Below, one piece after another: positions 8,991 through 17,330 of a DNA stretch of 64,000 nucleotides; within the stretch, counting starts at the first letter, position 1, and every line of letters begins with the position of its first letter. The position numbers and the translations under genes were made by a program. The notes below the pieces were generated by a model. That model did no database searches, was not told the DNA's origin, and saw nothing but the letters and a program-made list of their open reading frames with translations. The DNA is from Stieleria magnilauensis (GTDB lineage: Bacteria > Planctomycetota > Planctomycetia > Pirellulales > Pirellulaceae), in contig CP036432.1 of the NCBI GenBank assembly GCA_007753675.1, forward strand, positions 7,628,233-7,692,232. Reading direction: 5' to 3'.

Positions 8991-10229
8991 ATGGAAGAAA
9001 TAAACATTAAATCCGTGGGCCGATTTGAGCTGAAACAATTGCTCAAACGTGAAGGGCGTCAGTCCGTCTATTTGGCGTATGACCCACATCTGGATCGCAA
9101 GTTGACGGTCCGAATCGCCGATTTCTCCGGCTTGGATGCACAGGTCCGCAGCGACTTTGATGCCCGTGCACACGCACTGGCGGGGCTGCGGAACGCGCAT
9201 CTGTCGGCCGTTTTAGATTTCGGCCAAACCGACGGCGTGGATTACCTGGCGACGACCCTCGTCGAAGGTCCGAATCTACGCGAAATCACCGCCCAAAACG
9301 CGACGGTCGAGCCGAAGCAAGCCGCCCTGATCGAACCCCGGCAGGTCGCCCTGCTGGTCGGAAAGCTTGCGTTGGGTGTCAGTCAAATGCACGCGGCCGG
9401 CTTGGTCCACGGATACCTTTCTCCCGAATGCGTGGTACTGGAAAAGAACGGCGAACCGGTCATCGCGGATCTCGGGATGCCCGGGATGCTGTTGTCCGAA
9501 GAGGACGAGGAATCGGCGGACTTTCGCAACGAGTTCGCCGCCCCCGAGGTGTCGGTCGGATCCGGTGACGCGATCCGGCCCCAGTCGGATGTCTATTCCC
9601 TGGCTGCCATCGGATTCTTCGTGCTGACCGGTCACGCGCCCCAGTCCGCCGAGGAAGTGTTCCAGACTGCGCTGTACGAGGGATTGGACAGCGGTGCGGC
9701 CGATCAGTTCAAAACGACCTTCGCCAAGGCATTGTCGTTCGGTGCCAGCGAGCGTTATGCGTCGGCACGTGAATTAGCCGAGGCGATGGAAAGCCTGTTT
9801 CGGGTGACACCGCTGACGCAGCCGCGCGAGACGAAGTCGGCCGAAGAGGTCGCGTTCGACGAAGTGACGGAATCGGAATACGAACAATTCGATCTGCAGG
9901 AAATCGAAGGCGCCCACGTCGTGCATCTTCACGATGCCAGCGTGCTGTCGACCGAATCACTGGTGCAGACCAAGCATGAGTTGTTCGCGATGGTGGAGAA
10001 ATGCGATCCGAAACGATTGATCGTCAATTTCGCTTCCGTTCGGTTTTGTTCGTCCGAAACCGTCGGAATCCTGATTCAGCTGCACACCGAACTCAAGCCC
10101 CGCGACACCCGTCTGTATCTTTGTGGGATGCGTGAATCGATTCGAGAGGTGTTCCGGGTGCTAAACTTGGATGGAACGGTCTTCGAAATCCGCGGCACCG
10201 TCACCAACGCACTCAAGAGCGCCGAATGA
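8991..10229 (+). CDS. Pseudokinase-STAS fusion (anti-sigma-antagonist-like)
   Basis: A 412-residue protein. Residues about 10-270 follow the Ser/Thr kinase fold: VGRFELKQLLKREGRQSVYLA, an APE motif at about 184-186, and SDVYSLAAIGFFVLTG. The catalytic elements are lost: no glycine-rich loop, VAIK Lys replaced by Arg (LTVRIAD, R41), HRD replaced by HGY (140-142), and DFG read as DLG (160-162). Residues about 300-412 form a STAS domain; FCSSETVGIL aligns with the SpoIIAA phosphosite, with Ser near 354. The fold may act as a binding scaffold and the STAS domain as the switchable antagonist. A GGAGA site supports the start. The receiver-SpoIIE gene follows 81 bp downstream. Confidence 0.8.
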   Translation: MEEINIKSVGRFELKQLLKREGRQSVYLAYDPHLDRKLTVRIADFSGLDAQVRSDFDARAHALAGLRNAHLSAVLDFGQTDGVDYLATTLVEGPNLREITAQNATVEPKQAALIEPRQVALLVGKLALGVSQMHAAGLVHGYLSPECVVLEKNGEPVIADLGMPGMLLSEEDEESADFRNEFAAPEVSVGSGDAIRPQSDVYSLAAIGFFVLTGHAPQSAEEVFQTALYEGLDSGAADQFKTTFAKALSFGASERYASARELAEAMESLFRVTPLTQPRETKSAEEVAFDEVTESEYEQFDLQEIEGAHVVHLHDASVLSTESLVQTKHELFAMVEKCDPKRLIVNFASVRFCSSETVGILIQLHTELKPRDTRLYLCGMRESIREVFRVLNLDGTVFEIRGTVTNALKSAE

Positions 10230-10310
10230 TTCGGCCTTCGCGATGACGGAGCGTGGTTTCACCACGCCGCTCGGATTTGCATTTCTGTCGATCGATCAAC
10301 GTGTCTCTGG

Positions 10311-11480
10311 ATGATGGGAACTCAACCAAGCGAATCGGCTGCAGCGGGCGGGGACCGATTTCTGATTCTGGTCGTCGAAGATTCTCTCGTTGATGCGATG
10401 GTCGTGCGAGAACGATTGGAACGCGACGGGCGTTTTAACGTCACGCACGTTGCGACCTTGGCAGAGACGCTTGAGCGGTTGTCGCAAGGTGTCTTGCCCG
10501 ATGCGGTGATCCTGGATTTGAACCTGACCGATTCGGCGGGGCTGGAGACGTTTTGTCGGATCCACGATCCGTTTCCCAATCTACCGATCATCATTTTGAC
10601 CGGCGATCACGATGAGTCGCTGGGGATCAAGGCGATGCGGTTGGGCGCTCAGGACTATGTCGGTAAATCCAATTTGGACGGACAGGTCCTGGTTCGATCG
10701 CTGCTCTACGCGATCGAGCGAAACAAGCGGCGAATGGTCGAGCACCGCCAACGGGCGGTGGACCGTGAGCTGCAGTTTGCCAAACAGATCCAAGAGTATT
10801 TGCTGCCCAATGATTCACCGGAGATCCCCGGGTTCGACGTCGCGGGCCGTTGTGTCGCGATCGATTCGACGTCGGGAGATTTCTTTGATTTCATCGACCA
10901 CGGGGACGGCAAATGGGACATCGTTCTAGCCGACGTCTGCGGACACGGGATCGGCCCGGCCATGATCACCGTCGGCACGCGTCGTTTGTTGAGATCGACC
11001 GCCGAACTGTATGAAGACGTAGGCCAACTGGTCACGATTGCCAATCGTGGAATTTGCGAAGACACGTTCCAATCACTCTTCGTCACGCTATTCTTTGCCA
11101 GACTCGACTCCAATGCGATGCGATTGACTTACGTCGGTGCAGGTCATCTGGGGTTCTTGATCGACTCCGATGGCAAAGTCGCTGAGTTGAGAACGCGTGG
11201 GATTCCGACCGGGGTCGATCCGGACTACACCTACCAGGTGGACGGATCGGTCGAGCTTTCGGCCGGATGCATCGTGTTGCTGATGACCGATGGGATCTGG
11301 GAAGCCCGCGGAGACGATCACGTTGCGTTCGGGAAAGAGCGCGCCGCCGAAGTCGTTCATCGCAACCGCAGCAAACCGGCTTCGGAAATCGTCGCCGAAT
11401 TGATCTCCTCGGTGACGTCCTTTTGCCATCCCCATCCGATCAAGGACGACATGACGGCCGTGGTGATCAAATCGTTTTGA
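10311..11480 (+). CDS. Receiver-SpoIIE-type PP2C phosphatase
   Basis: 389 residues. The receiver has its Asp at 69 (VILDLNLTDSAG) and Lys in DYVGKSNLDG. A helical linker (RAVDRELQFAKQIQEYLLPN), typical of RsbU-like proteins, leads into the SpoIIE/PP2C domain. Metal and catalytic motifs are intact: STSGDFFDF, ADVCGHGIGPAM, GAGHLGFL, LMTDGIWEA and the terminal KDDMTAVVIK. Family knowledge says such enzymes dephosphorylate STAS antagonists; the obvious substrate here is the pseudokinase-STAS protein just upstream. The last 14 bp overlap the convergent histidine kinase gene. Tandem ATGs at 10311 and 10314 leave a one-codon ambiguity. Confidence 0.88.
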   Translation: MMGTQPSESAAAGGDRFLILVVEDSLVDAMVVRERLERDGRFNVTHVATLAETLERLSQGVLPDAVILDLNLTDSAGLETFCRIHDPFPNLPIIILTGDHDESLGIKAMRLGAQDYVGKSNLDGQVLVRSLLYAIERNKRRMVEHRQRAVDRELQFAKQIQEYLLPNDSPEIPGFDVAGRCVAIDSTSGDFFDFIDHGDGKWDIVLADVCGHGIGPAMITVGTRRLLRSTAELYEDVGQLVTIANRGICEDTFQSLFVTLFFARLDSNAMRLTYVGAGHLGFLIDSDGKVAELRTRGIPTGVDPDYTYQVDGSVELSAGCIVLLMTDGIWEARGDDHVAFGKERAAEVVHRNRSKPASEIVAELISSVTSFCHPHPIKDDMTAVVIKSF

Positions 11481-12843
11481 CGCCCGCGGTGCTGGGCAGC
11501 GTCAGCGAGAATCGGGCGCCTCCGAGTTCACTTTCGGTCACGCTGACCCCGCCTCCGTGCCGCTCGGCGATGCGTTTGACCAACGCCAAGCCGAGTCCCG
11601 TGCCGGTCTGGTCCCCTTTCGAATCGGTTCCGCCGGTGAGCCGCTGAAACGGTTCAAACACCGTTTCACGATCCTCGGGTGCGATGCCGCCTCCGTCATC
11701 GTCGATGCGGATGCAAAGTTCGTGGTCGGATTCGTCCGCCGACACGATGACTTTCGATGCGGCGTATCTTCCGGCGTTGCTGATCAGGTTGCCGATCGCA
11801 CGCGAGATGGCGGCGCGATTGCCGGTCAATTCGGCGCTGCCCCCGTCGTCGCTGCTCCCGTCGATGCCGACCCCTTCGCTGTCAGCCCCTTCACTGCCGG
11901 CGAGCGAGACCGCATTGTGGAATTCCACGTTCCGGTACAGCGGACCGTGCACCTCGATCAGTTCCGTCACCAGTTCGCGGACGTCAAAGGTCTCGATGTG
12001 CTTGGCGCCGCAATCCGCTTCAGACGACTGCGCGTCCAGACGCACGTAGGTCAGTAGTTCGCCGACGAGCGCATCCAACTGATCGGTAGCCGCTTCGATC
12101 GAGGTCAGGCGTTGCTTTCGTTGCTCCTCGTCGTCGGCCGTCTCGATCAGCTCGGTGGCGAATTTAATGCGAGCCAAGGGGGTGCGTAATTCGTGCGAAA
12201 CCGTCTGCAGTAATTCCCGTTGTGACCGCAACAGATTTTCGACGCGATCGGCCATGGTGTTGAAGGCTTCGGCAAGAGGCCCGCTGTGTCGAAATCTTCC
12301 ATAGTCGATCCGGGCACCGAGGTCACCGCCGGCGATGGCGAGTGCCGCTTTTTCGACGCCCCGCAGTTGCTTGCTGACCGGGTGCAACAGGATCGCGATG
12401 CCGATCGCGGTCAACAAGAACACGCCTCCCAACGCGAACGACAATTCGGTCTGGCTCGGCTCGTCAAAGCGGGGCAGCGGTCCCAGTTCAACCAGATAGG
12501 GCGTGTCTGCAATGGCCGTCTCCAGTCGATCGTAATACAAGATGCTTTCACCGCGGTCCAACCGCGCGGTCGACGCCTCATCCATCGGGCGCTTGTCTCG
12601 ACGCACCACGCGGATCGGATAATCGAATTGATCTTCCAGGTACTCCATCGTTTCGGAAAACCCTTCTTCGCCACCGTCAACGATCCGATCACGAGCCAGT
12701 CGCCCGCTGCTGGCATAGATGTCTTCGATGACGTGGATGTTCTCCTGAATCGAACTTTTGCGAAAAACGGAGGTCTGGATCAACCAAGCCGCGATCAGAA
12801 TGCCGATGACGCCTAAGTAGAATCGCAGGAACAGTCGCGTCAT
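11467..12843 (-). CDS. RstB-like sensor histidine kinase
   Basis: 458 residues. Transmembrane segments at about 5-24 and 134-154 bracket a roughly 110-residue periplasmic sensor with FDYPIRVVRRDKRP. A HAMP domain follows, then HisKA with the phospho-His in TVSHELRTPLARIKFA (H217). The HATPase boxes include NLISNAGRYA, DDGGGIAPEDRE and GTGLGLALVKRI. Length, order and sensor size resemble RstB. It is encoded 9 bp after its cognate regulator gene. The signal is unknown. Confidence 0.88.
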   Translation of the reverse strand: MTRLFLRFYLGVIGILIAAWLIQTSVFRKSSIQENIHVIEDIYASSGRLARDRIVDGGEEGFSETMEYLEDQFDYPIRVVRRDKRPMDEASTARLDRGESILYYDRLETAIADTPYLVELGPLPRFDEPSQTELSFALGGVFLLTAIGIAILLHPVSKQLRGVEKAALAIAGGDLGARIDYGRFRHSGPLAEAFNTMADRVENLLRSQRELLQTVSHELRTPLARIKFATELIETADDEEQRKQRLTSIEAATDQLDALVGELLTYVRLDAQSSEADCGAKHIETFDVRELVTELIEVHGPLYRNVEFHNAVSLAGSEGADSEGVGIDGSSDDGGSAELTGNRAAISRAIGNLISNAGRYAASKVIVSADESDHELCIRIDDDGGGIAPEDRETVFEPFQRLTGGTDSKGDQTGTGLGLALVKRIAERHGGGVSVTESELGGARFSLTLPSTAGVKTI

Positions 12844-12852
12844 GTCATCACA

Positions 12853-13554
12853 TCATTTGGCAAAAAGATACCCGACACCGCGAACCGATTTGATGCGGGT
12901 CGGCTTGTGGGGATCGTCGCCCAATTTGCGTCGCAGTCGTGAGACGCGTAGGTCGAGCGACCGGTCCATGCCATCATACGGGATTTCCAGCAATTCGACG
13001 TACAGTTCCTTGCGGGAGACCACGCTGCCGGCGCGGCGGGCCAGGTACTCGATCAAGTCGAATTCTGCGGTCGTCAACTCGATCAGTTGATCGCCGACCA
13101 CGACGCTGCGACTGCCCAGGCTGATGCTCAGGTCACCGACAACGATGTCCGCCGGTATGGTGCTCGAATCGGCAGGGTGCAAGTCGAATCGACGAAGGTG
13201 GATTTTCAGGCGTGCGAGCAGGGCATTGGGACGCACGGGTTTGCTCATGAAGTCATCCGCCCCGGCTTCCAATGCGACGACTTCATCCAGTTCCTCTCCC
13301 CGCGCGGTGAGCACGATGATCGGGCCTTTGAAATGCGGTCGGACACTCTTGCAAACACTGAATCCGTCCGTCCCCGGAAGCCCGATGTCCAAGATGACCG
13401 CATCGTAGGCTTCGGATGCGATTCGCCGGATCGCCGACAAACCGTTGGCCTCGACCGCGACGTGGTATCCCTTGCCGGTCAAGAAATCCTTCATCATGCC
13501 GGACAATTCGGCATCGTCTTCGACGAGCAGCAAATGATGGAGGGTGTCACTCAT
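12853..13554 (-). CDS. RstA-like OmpR-family response regulator
   Basis: 233 residues. Receiver domain with acidic VEDD, phospho-Asp D56 in VILDIGLPGTDGF, and Lys in FMSKPVRPNA. A winged-helix DNA-binding domain follows, ending RVSRLRRKLGDDPHKPTRI and the typical VRGVGYLFAK. It pairs with the kinase 9 bp downstream. Its ATG overlaps the stop of the acyltransferase remnant by 4 bp (ATGA), suggesting the intact acyltransferase was once co-translated with this system. Confidence 0.9.
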   Translation of the reverse strand: MSDTLHHLLLVEDDAELSGMMKDFLTGKGYHVAVEANGLSAIRRIASEAYDAVILDIGLPGTDGFSVCKSVRPHFKGPIIVLTARGEELDEVVALEAGADDFMSKPVRPNALLARLKIHLRRFDLHPADSSTIPADIVVGDLSISLGSRSVVVGDQLIELTTAEFDLIEYLARRAGSVVSRKELYVELLEIPYDGMDRSLDLRVSRLRRKLGDDPHKPTRIKSVRGVGYLFAK

Positions 13555-13817
13555 GCGACATTTCCTTCGGCAGGTTGAGGGCGTTCGGCGGTTGTGATGG
13601 GTTTAGCGTCCATTGCGTCTGATGCGGCTTTGGGACGAATCCGTTTGCCATTCAATAACGTTCCGATGGGCGTGTAGCGGATGCACAGCTGATAGCTGAG
13701 CAGTAGCAGGGCGCTCGTGACCACGCAAACGATCCAAAATTTCAAAATCGGCGACAGCGAATAATCACGAACCCAGTACTGTGCGTAAATGATAAGCGGG
13801 ATGTGAGCCAAATACAG
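13551..13817 (-). pseudogene. C-terminal stump of an acyltransferase-3 (OpgC-like) gene
   Basis: About 88 codons resemble only the end of an acyltransferase-3 membrane protein: LYLAHIPLIIYAQYWVRDYS (last catalytic-region helix start), a hydrophobic helix KFWIVCVVTSALLLLSYQLC, and the family-typical closing RYTPIGTLLNGKR. The expected N-terminal 250-300 residues and about nine membrane segments are absent. Immediately upstream, in the same frame, lies the TAG that ends the PQQ-propeller gene, so a deletion or insertion has joined the two. A TTG at 13811 could start it, but I read it as a remnant. Its stop overlaps the RstA-like gene by 4 bp. Confidence 0.7.
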
Positions 13818-15176
13818 CTAGTCGTCGTTGGTGATGCAAACCAGTTTCGTCAACGTGCGAATCAGCAACCGTCCGTCGGCAATGCTCGGCGTCGCGATGC
13901 AAAGTTCGTCGAGCGGATTGGTGTGCAGGATTTCAAAGTCGCGGCCCGCTTGGACCACGTACGTCAATCCGTCTTCGCTGAGGCAAAAGACTTTGCCGTC
14001 ATACGCCCACGGCGATGCGGTGAACGAACCCGACGGCGAGAACCGACGTTTGCCATAGACCTCCTCGCCGGTCTTGGCGTCGTGACAGGTCATGAATCCT
14101 TGGTCGTAAACGGTATACAAGTAATCGCCGTAGACGATTTGGGAGGTGTTGTAAGGCGACGCGGTGGGCTGGTACCACTGAATGAACTCGCTGTCGGCAA
14201 AGTCGCCTTCGGGGGTGATGTCACCACTGGCGCCTGGACGAACAGCAAACGTCGGTCGGTGCGAATCGCCAACGTATCCCGAGGCGAGGTAGCAATAGCC
14301 GTGTGAGGCAAACGGCGACGGGATCACCAACACCGACATGTCGCCATCGAATTCCCACAACAGGTCGCCGCCGAGCGAGTAGCTGCGATTTTTCTTTCGA
14401 CCCGTCACGACGATTTCGGTGCGTTGATCATGTTCCCAGACCAACGGCGTGGCCCAGGAATGCGTTTCGTCGCGCGGCGTTCGCCATTTCTCCTCCCCCG
14501 TTTTCGCATCAAAGGCGGCGATCCATGATGATTCCAAGTTGTCATAAACGACGATCACTTGACCGTCATGAACCACCGGTGACGCGGCGGCACCATAATC
14601 CAGATTGGTTTTGCGCGGTTCGATTTCACGTGACCAAAGCGGTTCGCCATCCAGGCTGTAGCAATACAGTCCGACGTCACCAAATAACACGTACAGGCGT
14701 TCGCCGTCGGTCGTTGGTGTTTCCGCGGCATACGAGCTTTTGGGGTGACGCGGTACGACCGGGCGTCCCGTCTTAGCTTCGTGCCGCCAGAGTTCTTTGC
14801 CGCTGTTCAAATCGAAACAGTAAACCATCCAGTGATGAATCCCCTTGGCCGGATCGCGAACACCCTTGCCGAGATACAGTCCCTTTTGAGGCTGGATGTT
14901 TTCTTCATCAGCGACGACCGATGACACAAACACGCGATTGCCGACAACGATCGGACTGCCCCAGCCCTGACCCGGCACTTCGATCGACCAGGCAACGTTT
15001 TCGGTTTGATCCCACTTCGTCGGCAAACGCGGGTCGTCGGCCACCACGCCGGTCGCATCGGGGCCGCGAAACCGACTCCAATTCTCGTCGGCGTTACTGG
15101 TGGAGTTGAAAATGCACCACACCCCGATCAGTAAAACGCACGACACTGATGGTCGATCGAACAGAGGTTTTGTCAT
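13818..15176 (-). CDS. Secreted PQQ-like beta-propeller protein
   Basis: About 452 residues from the ATG at 15176. That start gives a signal peptide (MTKPLFDRPS then VSCVLLIGVWCIF) followed directly by the planctomycete propeller opening NADENWSRFRGPDATGV. Longer in-frame starts run back into intergenic repeats. Repeated blade motifs of the type LNSGKELWRHEAKTGRP, FDAKTGEEKWRTP and CHDAKTGEEVYGKRR mark PQQ/BamB-like blades; no dehydrogenase active site is apparent. The gene ends directly against the acyltransferase stump in the same frame. It resembles the protein encoded at 17331. Confidence 0.85.
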   Translation of the reverse strand: MTKPLFDRPSVSCVLLIGVWCIFNSTSNADENWSRFRGPDATGVVADDPRLPTKWDQTENVAWSIEVPGQGWGSPIVVGNRVFVSSVVADEENIQPQKGLYLGKGVRDPAKGIHHWMVYCFDLNSGKELWRHEAKTGRPVVPRHPKSSYAAETPTTDGERLYVLFGDVGLYCYSLDGEPLWSREIEPRKTNLDYGAAASPVVHDGQVIVVYDNLESSWIAAFDAKTGEEKWRTPRDETHSWATPLVWEHDQRTEIVVTGRKKNRSYSLGGDLLWEFDGDMSVLVIPSPFASHGYCYLASGYVGDSHRPTFAVRPGASGDITPEGDFADSEFIQWYQPTASPYNTSQIVYGDYLYTVYDQGFMTCHDAKTGEEVYGKRRFSPSGSFTASPWAYDGKVFCLSEDGLTYVVQAGRDFEILHTNPLDELCIATPSIADGRLLIRTLTKLVCITNDD

Positions 15177-15305
15177 AGAAGACCACGCGACGGTGAATAA
15201 AGGTGAGAAATGCGGGGACGAGGCGACCGCATTGTGAGTGACACCCACGTCCATCGCCACGCCGGAAACAAAAGCGTTTAGTATCATTGTGTAACGCAGC
15301 CCAAA

Positions 15306-15398
15306 GTGGGGTAAGCTTCCAGCTTGCCAATCCAAAACCGCAGGTAAGCTTCCAGCTTGCCAATCCGACGCCAATGGCAAGCTGGAAGCTTACCCCAC
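15306..15398. repeat. AAGCTTCCAGCTTGCC repeat cluster with perfect inverted pair
   Basis: A 23-nt unit beginning GTGGGGTAAGCTTCC at 15306-15328 recurs as a perfect inverted copy at 15376-15398. A second direct copy of its core (GGTAAGCTTCCAGCTTGCC) lies at 15343-15361. The cluster sits between the divergent PQQ-propeller and WD40 genes and can form a long hairpin. It carries no coding signal; I read it as a small interspersed palindromic repeat. Confidence 0.8.
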
Positions 15399-15410
15399 GT
15401 GATCAAAGTC

Positions 15411-16340
15411 ATGTTGAAACTTGTTTGCTCTGTTGTTGTTCTGATGACGATCTCGGTCGCTCTTGATTGCGGCGCCGAACCCCCGATCACTTCGATCGAG
15501 TTTGCTCCCGATGGATCGTCGGTGGCCACGTGTTCTCAATCTGGAGTCGCGGTGTACGGTTGGCCGGATCTCAAGCCGCTGACAACGATTCAAACGTCGT
15601 CCCCGAATCTTCACGACCTCGCGTTTTCACCCAGTGGCGATCGCCTGGCCGTCGCCGGTGGGACGCCCGCGGAAAACGGCACGGTCGAAATTCTGTCGTG
15701 GCCGGATGGGAAATCGCTGCGCGTCCTCGATGGGCATTTCGATTCGGTGATGGACATCGACTGGCTGGACGAAACCAGACTTGCCTCGGCCGGGCTAGAT
15801 CACAACGTTTTGATTTGGAACACCTCGACCGGCGCTCGAACAGAGACGCTGAAGGGACATTCACGCGGGGTTTTGGCGGTCGATCATCTGGCCGCATCGG
15901 GGTTGTTGGTCAGTGCGGGAATTGACCAAAGTCTTCGTGTCTGGGAAACCGAAACGGGCAGCCTGGTTCGCAGTCTGGCAATCCATGTCCAGCCGGTCGG
16001 AAGTGTTGCCGTTCGTCCATCAGACGCGGGTTTGCCGATGATCGCATCGGCCAGCGACGACGCGACAGTGCGGTTTTGGCAACCGACGATCGGGCGGATG
16101 GTGCGATTCACGCGACTGCCGTCCAAACCGCGCCAACTCCGCTGGCTCCGCGATGGATCGCTCGTCGCGACGTGTTGCGACGACGGACGCGTCTATTTGG
16201 TGAATCCCGAGACCGTGGAGGTCACCGCTATCGACGCGGCCATCAACGGACCGGCGTACGCGATCGCGATTGCCAAGTCCGGCGGCAGTGTCCTCGTCGG
16301 CGGTGTCGACGGCCAACTCATGCGAATCGATCTGCCCTGA
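15411..16340 (+). CDS. Secreted WD40-repeat protein
   Basis: 309 residues from the ATG at 15411, chosen because it opens a signal peptide (MLKLVCSVVVLMTISVAL); the longer in-frame start at 15357 lies inside the repeat cluster. At least five WD40 blades are visible by their ends: NVLIWNTSTGARTETLKGH, SLRVWETETGSLVRSL, TVRFWQPTIGRMVRF and partial forms around them. There is no enzymatic domain. Such propellers usually act as protein-interaction scaffolds; the partner is unknown. Confidence 0.8.
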   Translation: MLKLVCSVVVLMTISVALDCGAEPPITSIEFAPDGSSVATCSQSGVAVYGWPDLKPLTTIQTSSPNLHDLAFSPSGDRLAVAGGTPAENGTVEILSWPDGKSLRVLDGHFDSVMDIDWLDETRLASAGLDHNVLIWNTSTGARTETLKGHSRGVLAVDHLAASGLLVSAGIDQSLRVWETETGSLVRSLAIHVQPVGSVAVRPSDAGLPMIASASDDATVRFWQPTIGRMVRFTRLPSKPRQLRWLRDGSLVATCCDDGRVYLVNPETVEVTAIDAAINGPAYAIAIAKSGGSVLVGGVDGQLMRIDLP

Positions 16341-16349
16341 CGACTTGGC

Positions 16350-16388
16350 ATTCCGCAACACATCATTCTGCCCCGTATCATTCTGCCA
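16350..16388 (-). repeat. GGGGCAGAATGATG-type dispersed repeat, copy 1
   Basis: Read on the minus strand this is GGCAGAATGATAC, GGGGCAGAATGATG, then TGTTGCGGAATGCC. The same order of elements recurs on the plus strand at 63465-63511, which carries one extra GCAGAA unit. It lies just after the WD40 gene. The two copies identify a dispersed intergenic repeat with an approximately 14-nt internal period. Confidence 0.75.
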
Positions 16389-16555
16389 CATCTCCTCCCC
16401 ACACCAATTGGCCGAACCGACGCACCGCGATGTCGCGAGGGAGGCACGCTGTGCGGGACAGCGCGCTAATTTGCATTGCAGCGCTGGCACGGGTATGTTC
16501 GCGTGGTGCGACAGCTTCGATTCAGGAGCCCCTCCTTCTCTCCAGGAATCCAACC

Positions 16556-17272
16556 ATGACCCTCTTTCTCAGCGCGTCAGTCGGGCACCGTGGATCCAAT
16601 CAGCACAAAGATGTCATGGAGGTGCAAGACGCCATCAACAAGGTTCCACTGGACGAAGGCGGCTCCCCTGTTCCATTGAAACTGGATGGCAAGTGCGGGC
16701 CGAAGACGATCAAAGCGATTCAGCGTTTTCAGCTCCATCATTTCGGTTGGGGTGGATGCGACGGATTGATCGAAGTGGGGAAGCAAACCTACTTGAAGCT
16801 GGTGCTCTACACGCTGCCGGAACTCAAACTCCCGCCACCACCGGCCAAACGGATCGAACCCAAGTCGCTGAAATTTATCATCATGCGTGAGAATGCAAAT
16901 GATTCCTTCGGGGCTAAGAATCGAGATCACTATTTCGAGATTCGATCGGTCCCGCATAACTTCGCCAGCGTCTATTTCTTGGGGCGCCAGCAAGGCATGC
17001 ACCCTCATCCGATTCCGACCCGCTTCGACGGTCATTTCAGTATCTTCAGAGCGAAACGCGCGATCACAACGAAGGAATTTGAATGCCAGGCGGTCTATTT
17101 CACGCGGGAGAAAGCGGGGAACACTTCAGACAGCCACCTGACGCTGTTTCTCGAATCGGGCACGATCCAAATTCCGATGGACGCCCATTTGATCGGTCCC
17201 CAAGGAATCATCTCCGGCGGTCACCCTGGGACCAGTACGTTCCGCTCCGGGATTTTTGATTTTGTATCCTGA
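16556..17272 (+). CDS. Peptidoglycan-binding-like domain protein
   Basis: 238 residues from the ATG at 16556, preceded by an AGGA site; longer in-frame starts run through intergenic repeats. Residues about 8-80 resemble the PG_binding_1 fold: DVMEVQDAINKV, then LDGKCGPKTIKAIQRFQ. The rest (about 90-238) is not recognised. It contains KSLKFIIMRENANDS and FHI-type beta-rich stretches without a catalytic motif. No signal peptide is evident, as in the similar protein at 31122, which has the same domain at the same position. Confidence 0.65.
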   Translation: MTLFLSASVGHRGSNQHKDVMEVQDAINKVPLDEGGSPVPLKLDGKCGPKTIKAIQRFQLHHFGWGGCDGLIEVGKQTYLKLVLYTLPELKLPPPPAKRIEPKSLKFIIMRENANDSFGAKNRDHYFEIRSVPHNFASVYFLGRQQGMHPHPIPTRFDGHFSIFRAKRAITTKEFECQAVYFTREKAGNTSDSHLTLFLESGTIQIPMDAHLIGPQGIISGGHPGTSTFRSGIFDFVS

Positions 17273-17330
17273 GTCGTTCCACGGCCACGTCGATAAACTG
17301 CTTTGCGGCTTCCGTTGTTCCCTTTCCAAC

